A stretch of DNA of 23,934 bases from positions 1 through 23,934 of the forward strand of contig JBBIVA010000049.1 of assembly GCA_037439945.1 (NCBI GenBank), written 5' to 3'. A program made the translations under genes and the position numbers. The stretch is from CALEUX01 sp037439945 (lineage in GTDB: Bacteria > Bacteroidota > Bacteroidia > Bacteroidales > Marinilabiliaceae). Position 1 is the first letter of the stretch; every line of letters starts with the position of its first letter. The notes under the pieces are model-generated. The model did no database searches, was not told the origin of the DNA, and saw nothing but the letters and a program-made list of their open reading frames with translations. This document shows positions 7,322 through 15,686 of the stretch, one piece after another.

Positions 7322-7714
7322 TTATTTTGCCCTGGTAGCCAATATCATTTTATACTCATTTCTTTTAGCAATATTCATTACCTTAACCACTTCCTTCATG
7401 GGCACATTCTCATCAACATGAAGTGAAATGTATATATCAGGCTCTTTTCCAAGTTTATTTTGTAGTGTTGCCTCAATCTGGTCAAACGAAACCCTTGATG
7501 TACCAACAAAATATTGCAGGTCGCGCGTAATTGAAACCGTTGTTAACGGTTTGGCGGCAGTCTGGTTTTGGCTTTGGGGCAACAACAGTTTAATGGCATT
7601 GGGGTTAACCAGCGTTGAAGTAATCATAAAAAATATCAACAGCAAAAACACCACATCGGTCATTGATGACATACTGAAGGTTGCGCTAACCCTATTTCTC
7701 GACTTTAGTCCCAT
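7322..7714 (-). CDS. exbD: ExbD/TolR family biopolymer transport protein
   Basis: 130 aa. A short cytoplasmic N-terminus leads to a single transmembrane helix MTDVVFLLLIFFMITSTLV (18-36). Asp20 is the membrane Asp expected to take part in proton flow (counterpart of E. coli ExbD Asp25 / TolR Asp23). The periplasmic domain is a compact alpha/beta fold (VSFDQIEATLQNKLG, VKVMNIAKRNEYKMILAT). The length is normal for the family. It sits between the exbB and tonB-like genes with gaps of 14 and 1 bp, so the three should be made together as one inner-membrane complex. ExbD and TolR cannot be separated firmly on sequence alone. Confidence 0.92.
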   Translation of the reverse strand: MGLKSRNRVSATFSMSSMTDVVFLLLIFFMITSTLVNPNAIKLLLPQSQNQTAAKPLTTVSITRDLQYFVGTSRVSFDQIEATLQNKLGKEPDIYISLHVDENVPMKEVVKVMNIAKRNEYKMILATRAK

Positions 7715-7728
7715 TTTAATATGTTTTT

Positions 7729-8430
7729 TTAACGGGCCGGTTCATTCAATAAATCCATAAACTCCATTGTACGGGCTTCCATTTTAAAAACCACTTTTTG
7801 TACCCTGGCAACTAAAATATTATATGCAAAATATGCAATAATACCAACTATAAGGCCTGTAACCGTAGTAACAAGAGCCGTGTAAATACCTCCGGCCAGT
7901 TGTCCAACTTCAATATTGTTTCCTGCGGTTGACATTTCCCAGAACGATTTAATCATACCAATAACTGTACCAAGAAACCCTATCATTGGGGCTCCCCCTG
8001 CAACTGATGCCAGGGTTGCCAAACCTCGCTCAAGTCGTGTTACTTCAAGATTACCAACATTTTCTATTGCGGTATTAACATCATTAAGGGGACGCCCGAT
8101 GCGTGAAATCCCTTTTTCAATCATACGTGAAATAGGATGATCACTTGCCCTGCACAGTGCAAGGGCCGAGTCAATTTTTCCATCATGGATATAATCCTTA
8201 ATACGGTTCATAAAACTTGTATCTTCCTGCGATGCCTTTTTTAAAACCAGGAACCGTTCAATAAATATGGCCACCGAAATTATGGATAAGAACCCAAGCG
8301 GAATCATTATCCATCCACCCTTAAGCATTAATTCAAATAAATCGATACTTTGAGAAACTGCCCTTTCACCGGATAAACCATCACTCTGCAAAGTTCTGCC
8401 GGTTGCCTGTATCATTAAAAAAAGGTTCAT
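7729..8430 (-). CDS. exbB: MotA/TolQ/ExbB proton channel family protein
   Basis: 233 aa, with the three-helix ExbB/TolQ topology. TM1 is at ~38-62 (GGWIMIPLGFLSIISVAIFIE). A cytoplasmic loop with RxxDHPISRMIEKG follows. TM2 is at ~137-160 (ASVAGGAPMIGFLGTVIGMI) and TM3 at ~178-206 (IYTALVTTVTGLIVGIIAY). The conserved LGTVIGM with its Thr, and the Thr-rich TM3, line the proton path in the family. It is the first gene of the exbB-exbD-tonB run. The N-terminal ~30 residues are polar and less conserved, and the start at 8430 was kept because it is the first good ATG. The tamB stop lies 69 bp upstream on the same strand. Confidence 0.93.
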   Translation of the reverse strand: MNLFLMIQATGRTLQSDGLSGERAVSQSIDLFELMLKGGWIMIPLGFLSIISVAIFIERFLVLKKASQEDTSFMNRIKDYIHDGKIDSALALCRASDHPISRMIEKGISRIGRPLNDVNTAIENVGNLEVTRLERGLATLASVAGGAPMIGFLGTVIGMIKSFWEMSTAGNNIEVGQLAGGIYTALVTTVTGLIVGIIAYFAYNILVARVQKVVFKMEARTMEFMDLLNEPAR

Positions 8431-8499
8431 ATAATTACAAATTTTGATGTTTTAAACAAGGCTAAAATAGTAAAAAAATATATCAGTTTTAACTTTAAT

Positions 8500-11400
8500 T
8501 TATTCTTCCTTTTCTTCATTTTTATTCCTTCCGCTAATAAAATTCCGGTATTTTCTTAACAGTTCAAGTAAATTATTAAACTCTTCTTTAAACGAAATAC
8601 CAATCCCCTGGGTAGTTGGCGATATTTCGTAAATCAGGTCATCATTTGACCGGGTATATGCCCTGGCCCTTAAAGTCCCCGACTGGTTAAGTTTTACATC
8701 TACATCAAAATCGCCAATCATTTTACTGGTATTGGACTGGTATTTACCATATCCAACATTGCCATTTATTGTTACCCTGTTGTTAAAAACCTGGGTGGAA
8801 AGTGCCAGTTCAAACTCTTCAGTTGTAATATTGTCACCCGGCCTGTATGCAACGCCTATGTCAAGATCATTGCTTATGGTTGAAACCCAGTGGCTTATTT
8901 GCGACGACAACATTTCAGTGGTTGTTACCAGGGCAGTATTGTCATTTCGGTTGGATGAATTATCTGATGCCCTCAAATATTCGGGGGTATGGAATTTATT
9001 AAGTAAAAGAAGTGATAATACCTGTCTGTTAAGCTCCTCTTCAGATGAAAAGTAATCAAGTACCAATGTTTCCCTTGATTTATCGAGAGTTGGTGTTTCT
9101 ATACCAAATTTTATTACAGGTTGTTGCAACCTGTCGGAAAGATACAGGTTGCAGTTTACCGGGATACGCCTTTGCAAATCTGAACCACCGGAAGACCCGT
9201 TATTGCTCATAGTTCCCAACAAGTCGCTAATGGATGCCCTTAATTTATAAACTGCTGTTATATCAATTAAAGCGTCGTACGGGTCGCCCTGCCATCTTAC
9301 CCTACCTCCCTGGTTAATTAAAAACCGTTTATTAATAAGGTTTTGCAAAGAAAACAGATATTCTCCTTCTTCAATTGTGTAATCACCGTAAAACCGGATA
9401 TTACCCTGCCTGTCTAACCTGATTTGAATATTGCCTGCGCCGGAACTTCTTAAAATATCTCCAAGCCTGGCATCAAAAATTATCTGGACCTGAGCATCGG
9501 GTGTTACTTCAATATCCATGTCCATTTTAACCCCTGAAAGATCAACCGTATAATCCTGTTTAACAACTCCTTTGCGATTACCTTCACTTCCCGAAAATCT
9601 TATAAAATTACTTTCAGCTGCTTCCTCATTATTCTGCACCGGAATAAAAAACTGGGTATTGGGCCTGGTACGTCCATTAATTGCAATGTTAATATTCTCT
9701 GAAGTACCGGTAATTTGCATAAAACCTGTACCGTAAACAGTTCCGTAGTAATATGGATTATCTTTAAATTTGGTATTTAGCATTAACATATTATTGGCAT
9801 CAATCCTCAGGTTATAAACCATTTCTGAAAATCCATTATGATATATAGATCCCCTGAATTTCCCTGAACGTCCATTCCTGTCAGTTAAAGTCATATCCTT
9901 AAAACGCATTTCGTTGGGATAAAACACAACCGAATCGGTAAGGCTATATGTTGTTTGCAGCAGATCAACCGAAAAATTACCATCGTTAAGTTTCACTCGT
10001 CCTGTAAGAAATGGGTGTGAAACAGGCCCTTTAAAATACATTTTACCCGAGGTGGTACCACTCATATTTTGTACAACCTTTCCGATAAAAGGATCAAGAA
10101 AAGCTACATTTAAACTATCAATATTAAATTGAAAGTCAAGATGTTTTTTGTCGGGATGAACAAACCCTGACCCTCTTAACCTCTCTTTTCCTTTTTCAGA
10201 CAAAAATGTAGAAACGGCAAGTGCTTCAAGCTCCTGGTTCCAAAAACTGTTAATGCTAAAAGTACCCATTTCAACATTATTAAAATGAAATGAATCAATT
10301 TTGATGTTGCTGGTAAGAAGCGGATCGCGATAATAATCCCTGAGCATTAGATTTCCGTTAATAGTTCCTGAAAAAGTTAAACCATCTCCCATATTATTAA
10401 AAAAACGGGACAAATCAAGCTGGTTAAATACCAGGTTTAGTCCATCTTCATTTTGCCTGTGCAAAAACCCGTTTAATGTTGCGTATTGTCCCTGATGCTC
10501 AATTTTAAAACCATTAATTGAAATTCCGTCAGCAAATATATTTGCCCTACTTTGGCTTATTTGCCATTGCATATCGGAAACAATTATTGACGACTGGTGT
10601 AAATGCACCCTGGTATTTAGCTTGCCGTTTTTATCAAGGTTAAAGTTTGTTGTTGAATATAAAGCACCGCTATTGGTAACCTCGTCCCAGTTATTCCAAA
10701 AAACATTTGTTTGAATAGTATCACCTGAAGCCTTTTGGTGAATTGAAAAATTGGGAAGGTTAAGCTGCCTGCCGTAGGTTGCATTATTAGCCCTGACAAT
10801 GAATGAAACCTGGTCGCTGCTATTACTGTTTACCCAAATATTCATTTCCTGGGCCGAAATATTATTTTTATATGAAAAGTAATCAAGTTCACCATCAAGG
10901 CTTAACCTGGCCTGTTCGTCAATAAATTTGCCCTTTAAATACCCCTCATCAGAAACGCTTATATCAGGAAATAAAACCGATACGATTTTCTGTATTTTTT
11001 TAAATCTAAGCTCAAATTCAAAATTATTGTTTCCGGTAACCGGCCCTTTTTTTGTGCTCCCATTTAAAGCCGGTAAAAAATGATTTATGTAGGCTTTAAA
11101 TGTTTTATTGAAATTGCCAAAATAGTAACTACCGTTTAGCTCTCCATCGGCAAAATCAGATTTTAAAACGAGGTTCTTTTTGTTTCCATCCCTGGTGGCC
11201 CTTAATGAAACAGAATCCATCTCCACCGATGCTGCCGGTGTATAAAGCAAACCATCACTCAATTTAATTTCCCCAATTAAATCATCAAGGTTATCACCTT
11301 CAAAATTTGTTTCAATAACCATTGATAAAACCCCATCGGTAAGTGAAGGAACAATTTTTAACCTGTCGAGTTGTACATTTGCCAAAACGGCAAGAAAATT

Positions 11401-12906
11401 AAAATGCGGCACATCGCCCGACATATCAACCTTTCCCTTAAAATCAATTTTTCCGTTGGGATCATCAATTTTTACACTTCCGTCAAATTTCTGGTGGGTA
11501 AGTAACCCCTGAAGTTCAATATTTTGGTACAGGTAATCCTTAAACTTCATGGATAAAATATTACCATCAAGAAAAGTAAAATAATCGGTTGAACTTTTAC
11601 GGCTTCCGCTAACCTCCATATCAAGGGTTATTTCACCCATAGTTTCTTCGATTGCCAAAAGTTTACCAAGGTTAAAGCCTTTAGTACGTAAAAGGCCTCC
11701 ATATATCAACTCATCGTTTGGCAGTATTTTTAATCCAAGGTCAGTATTAATTGTACCCAGGTTGGTTATAAAAGTACCATAGGCCACCAAATCGTTAACA
11801 AAACCTGTAAAATTACCTTTATACCTAATGGTACCCATCTCCTGGAACGACCGGGGAAAAACTTTTTTCGATGATATGTTTCCGCCTTTTATAATAGTTT
11901 CCAGATCAGGCACATTTGTTACTAATTCCTCAACATCCAGGTAAACAAAGGTTTCGTTGAAATTTGAAAGCCCGCTTAAATCAAAACTTGTAACCAGCCG
12001 TGATTTTTCACCAAACAGACATGAGATTTTTCTGCCTTTGAGATTATCAAGTGATCCATAGAAATTACCGGAAAGGCGTATTGGATAAATAAGATCGGGG
12101 AACCCTCCAAAAATTTTCCTGACATCATTTGAAGCAATCGCTATTTCGTAAATTTCACTCTTAAATTTATATCCGTAATTTAACGAATCATTTCTATTTA
12201 CAGGTATTTCAATCTGTTTAAAATTAAAATGAGATTCGTTTGTCCTGAATATTAAATCATTAATGAAAATACTCTCACCGGTGAGTTTACACAAGGCACT
12301 TAAATCTTTTATAAAAAGACCAACATCTTCTTTAACTGAAAACCTGTTAACCCTGTAATGTAATTCTTCTTCAACGTTTGAAGTCCGTAATACATCAAGT
12401 TCAAGATCGTAAAAATTCAGCTTTTCCTTTAATGTTCCTGGATTTTTAAGTATTGAATGCTCAAAAGTGATTTTACCATTTGAAACCAATAACCTTTTTA
12501 GGGAGTAATGCCATTTTGTCGAATCGTCAGGGGTTTTACTGAAAGAGTCGAGAATGAAAGAAAAATTCATTCGTTCGTTATATTGCTTTATATGAATAAC
12601 AGGAGATTCAAACCTTACCTTTGACAAGTATAAAAGTCTGCGTTTTATTGAAAATGATTCAATGCCTGCATTTAACTTTTGAGCATAAAACAAAGTGTCG
12701 CTTTGTTGGTCCCTGACCAAAAACTCATTGAACTGAATGCCTGAAAATGGTGATATACTAACCCTGTAAATTGAAATTTCGGTCTTTAAATCGGATGAAA
12801 GCCGGTTGGTTACATATTTTACAATGCCGGTTTGGACAACAGGAAGTAAAAATAATAAAGAAATTGCAACGGGTATAACTACAGCAGTTGCAATAATCCA
12901 AAGCAA
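8500..12906 (-). CDS. tamB: TamB-like translocation/assembly protein (DUF490 C-terminal domain)
   Basis: 1468 aa from a TTG codon. The N-terminus is a membrane anchor (~3-22) followed by an AsmA/TamB-like opening (GIVKYVTNRLSSDLKTEISI). A very long run of repetitive beta strands then forms the expected groove-like periplasmic bridge. The last ~350 residues have the DUF490/TamB look (SGAGNIQIRLDRQGNIRFYGDYTIEEGEY; LVLDYFSSEEELNRQVLSLLLLNKF). TamB-type proteins span the periplasm and are linked to outer-membrane protein assembly and phospholipid transport. No ATG start exists: the frame is open back to about 12960, and an ATT at 12927, 7 bp after an AGGGGG, would add a basic KKIRKI segment before the anchor. 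It is divergent from tsaD. No TamA-like gene is adjacent. Confidence 0.88.
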   Translation of the reverse strand: MLWIIATAVVIPVAISLLFLLPVVQTGIVKYVTNRLSSDLKTEISIYRVSISPFSGIQFNEFLVRDQQSDTLFYAQKLNAGIESFSIKRRLLYLSKVRFESPVIHIKQYNERMNFSFILDSFSKTPDDSTKWHYSLKRLLVSNGKITFEHSILKNPGTLKEKLNFYDLELDVLRTSNVEEELHYRVNRFSVKEDVGLFIKDLSALCKLTGESIFINDLIFRTNESHFNFKQIEIPVNRNDSLNYGYKFKSEIYEIAIASNDVRKIFGGFPDLIYPIRLSGNFYGSLDNLKGRKISCLFGEKSRLVTSFDLSGLSNFNETFVYLDVEELVTNVPDLETIIKGGNISSKKVFPRSFQEMGTIRYKGNFTGFVNDLVAYGTFITNLGTINTDLGLKILPNDELIYGGLLRTKGFNLGKLLAIEETMGEITLDMEVSGSRKSSTDYFTFLDGNILSMKFKDYLYQNIELQGLLTHQKFDGSVKIDDPNGKIDFKGKVDMSGDVPHFNFLAVLANVQLDRLKIVPSLTDGVLSMVIETNFEGDNLDDLIGEIKLSDGLLYTPAASVEMDSVSLRATRDGNKKNLVLKSDFADGELNGSYYFGNFNKTFKAYINHFLPALNGSTKKGPVTGNNNFEFELRFKKIQKIVSVLFPDISVSDEGYLKGKFIDEQARLSLDGELDYFSYKNNISAQEMNIWVNSNSSDQVSFIVRANNATYGRQLNLPNFSIHQKASGDTIQTNVFWNNWDEVTNSGALYSTTNFNLDKNGKLNTRVHLHQSSIIVSDMQWQISQSRANIFADGISINGFKIEHQGQYATLNGFLHRQNEDGLNLVFNQLDLSRFFNNMGDGLTFSGTINGNLMLRDYYRDPLLTSNIKIDSFHFNNVEMGTFSINSFWNQELEALAVSTFLSEKGKERLRGSGFVHPDKKHLDFQFNIDSLNVAFLDPFIGKVVQNMSGTTSGKMYFKGPVSHPFLTGRVKLNDGNFSVDLLQTTYSLTDSVVFYPNEMRFKDMTLTDRNGRSGKFRGSIYHNGFSEMVYNLRIDANNMLMLNTKFKDNPYYYGTVYGTGFMQITGTSENINIAINGRTRPNTQFFIPVQNNEEAAESNFIRFSGSEGNRKGVVKQDYTVDLSGVKMDMDIEVTPDAQVQIIFDARLGDILRSSGAGNIQIRLDRQGNIRFYGDYTIEEGEYLFSLQNLINKRFLINQGGRVRWQGDPYDALIDITAVYKLRASISDLLGTMSNNGSSGGSDLQRRIPVNCNLYLSDRLQQPVIKFGIETPTLDKSRETLVLDYFSSEEELNRQVLSLLLLNKFHTPEYLRASDNSSNRNDNTALVTTTEMLSSQISHWVSTISNDLDIGVAYRPGDNITTEEFELALSTQVFNNRVTINGNVGYGKYQSNTSKMIGDFDVDVKLNQSGTLRARAYTRSNDDLIYEISPTTQGIGISFKEEFNNLLELLRKYRNFISGRNKNEEKEE

Positions 12907-12952
12907 TATTTTACGTATTTTTTTAATAATTTTACCCCCTGAATGTTTTTTA

Positions 12953-12960
12953 CAAAAATA
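12953..12960 (-). promoter_or_regulatory. Predicted -7 element of the tamB promoter
   Basis: On the minus strand this reads TATTTTTG, a perfect match to the Bacteroidota -7 consensus TAnnTTTG. Transcription would start near 12946, leaving a short leader before either candidate tamB start. No TTTG is present 19-21 bp upstream, so the -33 part is weak or absent. Confidence 0.4.
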
Positions 12961-13041
12961 AAGAACTTATAATTAAGAGGCAGCCTGTTTTTAAAACTCT
13001 TGCAATAATTTTTCAAGTTATTTTCGGGCCCGATTCACCTT

Positions 13042-14064
13042 ATGGAAACAATAATATTAGGTATAGAATCGTCATGTGACGATACGTCAGCTTCAATCAT
13101 CAAAAACGATACCATTCTTTCAAACGTAATTGCCGGGCAAATAGTACATGAATCTTATGGCGGGGTTGTTCCCGAGTTGGCATCACGTGCACACCAACAA
13201 AATATAATCCCGGTTGTTCATAAGGCCATAAATGATGCAGGAATTACTATTAGTGATATTAACGCCATAGCCTATACAAGGGGGCCGGGTTTAATGGGTT
13301 CCTTGCTGGTGGGAACTTCATTTGCCAAGGGTTTTGCCCTTGCAAGGAATATTCCCCTAATTGAAGTGGATCATTTAAAAGCCCATGTACTTGCGCATTT
13401 TATTCAAGGAAAAGGTATTAAACACCCTGTGCCACGATTTCCATTTTTATGCCTTCTGGTTTCAGGCGGTAACAGTCAGATAATTATTGTTCACAGCCAT
13501 AATAAAATGGAAATTATCGGCCAAACAATTGATGATGCCGCGGGTGAAGCATTTGACAAATGTGCCAAAGTTATGGGGTTACCTTACCCGGGAGGCCCGT
13601 TAATCGACAATTATGCAAACAAGGGAAATAAGGATGCATTTTCATTCAGTAAACCTAAAATAGATAATTTTGATTATAGTTTTAGCGGTTTAAAAACTTC
13701 GTTTCTGTACTTTTTAAGAGACAGGTTAAAAGAAAACCCACAGTTTATTGAGCATAATATGAACGATTTATGCGCATCACTTCAAAAAACCATAGTTGAC
13801 ATTTTAATGGATAAACTTGTTAAAGCCTCAAAATATACCGGAATTAAGGAAATTGCCCTTGCCGGAGGGGTATCAGCTAATTCGGGACTGCGCAATGCAT
13901 TGTTGCTAAATGAAAAAAAAATGAATTGGAAGGTATTTATTCCTGAACTTTCATACTCAACTGATAATGCTGCTATGATTGCCATTACAGGATATTTTAA
14001 GTACATGGACAAGGAATTTTCTTCACATTCTGTGATTCCATATGCCAGAAATATTGGTTTATAA
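13042..14064 (+). CDS. tsaD: tRNA N6-adenosine threonylcarbamoyltransferase, TsaD
   Basis: 340 aa, normal for TsaD/Kae1/YgjD. With TsaB and TsaE it transfers the threonylcarbamoyl group from TC-AMP to A37 of tRNAs that read ANN codons, an essential cytoplasmic modification. It belongs to the ASKHA ATPase fold. The N-terminal GIESSCDDTSASI (7-19) is the first phosphate-binding loop. VVPELASRAH (42-51) and YTRGPGLMGSLLVG (78-91) follow. His111 and His115 in DHLKAH bind the metal, and Asp308 in YSTDNAAM is the third ligand. All are present, so the enzyme should be functional. The gene is divergent from tamB across a 135-bp gap that contains an 8-bp palindrome CGGGCCCG (13025-13032) just before the ATG. 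Confidence 0.97.
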   Translation: METIILGIESSCDDTSASIIKNDTILSNVIAGQIVHESYGGVVPELASRAHQQNIIPVVHKAINDAGITISDINAIAYTRGPGLMGSLLVGTSFAKGFALARNIPLIEVDHLKAHVLAHFIQGKGIKHPVPRFPFLCLLVSGGNSQIIIVHSHNKMEIIGQTIDDAAGEAFDKCAKVMGLPYPGGPLIDNYANKGNKDAFSFSKPKIDNFDYSFSGLKTSFLYFLRDRLKENPQFIEHNMNDLCASLQKTIVDILMDKLVKASKYTGIKEIALAGGVSANSGLRNALLLNEKKMNWKVFIPELSYSTDNAAMIAITGYFKYMDKEFSSHSVIPYARNIGL

Positions 14065-14172
14065 TTATATAATCAAAAACAAACTTCGGTTCTATTTAAT
14101 TTATCAACTTAAATTATTCATCTGCAAATCATCAATTTTCGTCAAATAATGTTAAAGGTTCACCCAATGTTG

Positions 14173-14203
14173 GTTGATGTTTCCTCATTTTTTTCAATAT
14201 TTG
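14173..14203 (+). promoter_or_regulatory. Predicted promoter of the RRE-peptide-kinase cassette
   Basis: GTTG (14173-14176), a 19-bp spacer, then AATATTTG (14196-14203). This matches the Bacteroidota TTTG-N19-TAnnTTTG layout, with one mismatch in the -33 part and one fixed position off in the -7 part. A start of transcription near 14210 would leave about 20 nt before the GTG start of the first cassette gene. With 165 bp separating the cassette from tsaD, an own promoter is plausible. Confidence 0.4.
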
Positions 14204-14229
14204 CAGTTTAAAAATAAGTATAAATAATT

Positions 14230-14529
14230 GTGCTGGACAGAAATGCAATATATTGCATAAAAAGTGATAGTTTTGTAGCCCGAAAACTGGACGATGAATT
14301 AATACTGGTCCCATTGGTTGGAAGTGTAGCCGATATGACCGGTATTTTGTCATTAAACAATGTTTCGGCCAGTATTTTTGATGCAATTGATGGAAAAAAC
14401 AGCATAAATGATATCATTTTGCAACTTTTGGATGAATATGACGTACATTGTGAAGTTTTGGAGAATGATATAGAACATTTTTTTAAACAGGCTCAGGAAA
14501 AAAATATTATTGAAAAAATTGATAATTAA
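14230..14529 (+). CDS. PqqD-like RiPP recognition element protein
   Basis: 99 aa from a GTG codon, the first start after an in-frame stop at 14221-14223. The pattern fits the stand-alone PqqD fold, a winged helix with an N-terminal beta sheet: LVPLVGSVADMTGILSLNN, then SASIFDAIDGKNSINDII, LLDEYDVHCEVLENDIEHF and a closing helix AQEKNIIEK. Proteins of this type bind the leader of a ribosomally made peptide and present it to a modifying enzyme. It lies 15 bp before a small peptide gene that has a YxxP motif and two genes before an HPr-kinase-like gene, the context in which PqqD-like proteins accompany HprK-related kinases. There is no catalytic motif, so it should act as an adaptor in the cytosol. 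Confidence 0.8.
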   Translation: MLDRNAIYCIKSDSFVARKLDDELILVPLVGSVADMTGILSLNNVSASIFDAIDGKNSINDIILQLLDEYDVHCEVLENDIEHFFKQAQEKNIIEKIDN

Positions 14530-14544
14530 GGCCCGGTTCCCTGA

Positions 14545-14748
14545 ATGAGAAACATTTACTTTCATATAAATAAAAAAAAATACCAGAAACCTGTTATTGA
14601 AGAAATTTTGATTGATAGAGAAATGTCTTTGGTAATGAGTAGTCAACCTCCTACTGAGCCTGAAGATCCACCAGAGCTTCCATTGGGTGTTTCTGCTCCC
14701 GACTACGGTACTGAGTATCCCATGGGTGGGTCGCGACCTGTTTATTAA
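14545..14748 (+). CDS. Candidate ribosomal precursor peptide (RiPP-like), 67 aa
   Basis: 67 aa, ATG start, 15 bp after the PqqD-like gene and 26 bp before the kinase ATG. The N-terminal part is Lys-rich and has Tyr13-Gln-Lys-Pro16 followed by hydrophobic and acidic residues (VIEEILID). YxxP is the leader motif bound by PqqD-like domains in lasso-peptide systems, so I read residues 1 to ~31 as leader. The tail (34-67) is rich in Pro (9 of the 10 in the protein) and Asp/Glu, with Gly, Tyr and four Ser/Thr (Thr37, Ser50, Thr56, Ser63), plausible kinase targets. There is no Cys, no double-Gly export site, no signal peptide and no lasso-like ring spacing from Gly48. Codons 10-12 form a run of nine A, a possible slippage site. 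No known peptide family is recognised. Confidence 0.65.
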   Translation: MRNIYFHINKKKYQKPVIEEILIDREMSLVMSSQPPTEPEDPPELPLGVSAPDYGTEYPMGGSRPVY

Positions 14749-14774
14749 TTACATTTTACCCTGTTTTGAAAACA

Positions 14775-15653
14775 ATGGGTATGGAATTATATCTGGCACC
14801 GGTAAAATTCAGCTTTACATCATCTGATAAAATTAATTTAAAGGCTGATGTTTCCATACATTATAACAGGCCATTAATTAATTCAACTCTTGAATTAATT
14901 TGTAACTATTCAAGGGCTGATAAAATTGATTTGGATAATTGGGACCAGGTTTTTGTAGGTGAATCGTTTGATGATTCAACTATCCCATATCAATGGAAAG
15001 TTCTAAAAAATGGTGACCTTGTGAATTTATTCATTGATTTTTACGATCACCCCACATTGTTGGAAACCTCGGCAATACTTGATTTAACCCGAAAAAAGAT
15101 AGAGGTTCAGATTAAATCCAAAAACCCCGGTATTATTGAAATTGACCCGTTGTTTCATCCCCTTGGATCATTGCTGATGGTTTACATGGCTCATTTCACC
15201 GGAGGTTTACTAATTCATGCATCGGGAGTAAGTGATTTAAGTAATGGGTATTTGTTTACGGGAGTATCGGGCATTGGCAAAACAACCATGAGCCGTTTAT
15301 GGAAAGAAAAAGGGGCTCACATTATTAATGATGACCGCCTTTGGCTTCACAAATGTGATAATCAATGGCATATTTTCAACACTCCTATGTTGTATTATGC
15401 CCAGACACCTGTAATGGCACCTTTAACCAAAGCATTTATTTTAATGCAAACACCCCAAAACCAGCAAAAAATAATTGCCGGGTCTCAGGGTGCTTTAAGA
15501 TTAATGTCGAATTGCATTCAACATTTTTATGATAAAGATATGACTGCCATTCACCTTGACAGGATAATTGAAATTTCTTCAAAAATCCCCATTATTGAGT
15601 TGGGTTTTAAACCAACAACCGAAGTTGTTGGTTTTATACGTAATTTACAATAA
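14775..15653 (+). CDS. HPr kinase-related P-loop kinase of a peptide cassette
   Basis: 292 aa from ATG 14775; a TTG at 14766 could add three residues. The N-terminal ~135 residues are not recognised. The C-terminal half looks like the HprK catalytic domain: GGLLIHASG with His148, a Walker A loop GVSGIGKTT (163-171), then the KGAHIINDD block whose Asp186-Asp187 match the conserved Asp pair of HPr kinases. It is shorter than HprK/P beyond this point, and I cannot find the C-terminal loop linked to phosphorylase activity. Related short kinases occur with PqqD-like proteins, and in some lasso-peptide clusters they phosphorylate a Ser of the precursor. The likely substrate here is the 67-aa peptide, which is an inference. 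It is the last gene of the cassette and converges on the MFS gene with a 33-bp gap. Confidence 0.8.
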   Translation: MGMELYLAPVKFSFTSSDKINLKADVSIHYNRPLINSTLELICNYSRADKIDLDNWDQVFVGESFDDSTIPYQWKVLKNGDLVNLFIDFYDHPTLLETSAILDLTRKKIEVQIKSKNPGIIEIDPLFHPLGSLLMVYMAHFTGGLLIHASGVSDLSNGYLFTGVSGIGKTTMSRLWKEKGAHIINDDRLWLHKCDNQWHIFNTPMLYYAQTPVMAPLTKAFILMQTPQNQQKIIAGSQGALRLMSNCIQHFYDKDMTAIHLDRIIEISSKIPIIELGFKPTTEVVGFIRNLQ

Positions 15654-15686
15654 TCATATCCTTATTTTGTATGAAAACAGTGGTTT

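Noticed and set aside
14153..14209. Short ORF (about 20 codons) before the PqqD-like gene
   Set aside because: It overlaps the predicted promoter, is very short and has no recognisable feature.
14230..15653. Classic lasso-peptide cluster
   Set aside because: No B2 protease or asparagine-synthetase-like cyclase is present, and acidic residues are not at ring positions 7-9 from Gly48. Only the adaptor and kinase parts resemble such clusters.
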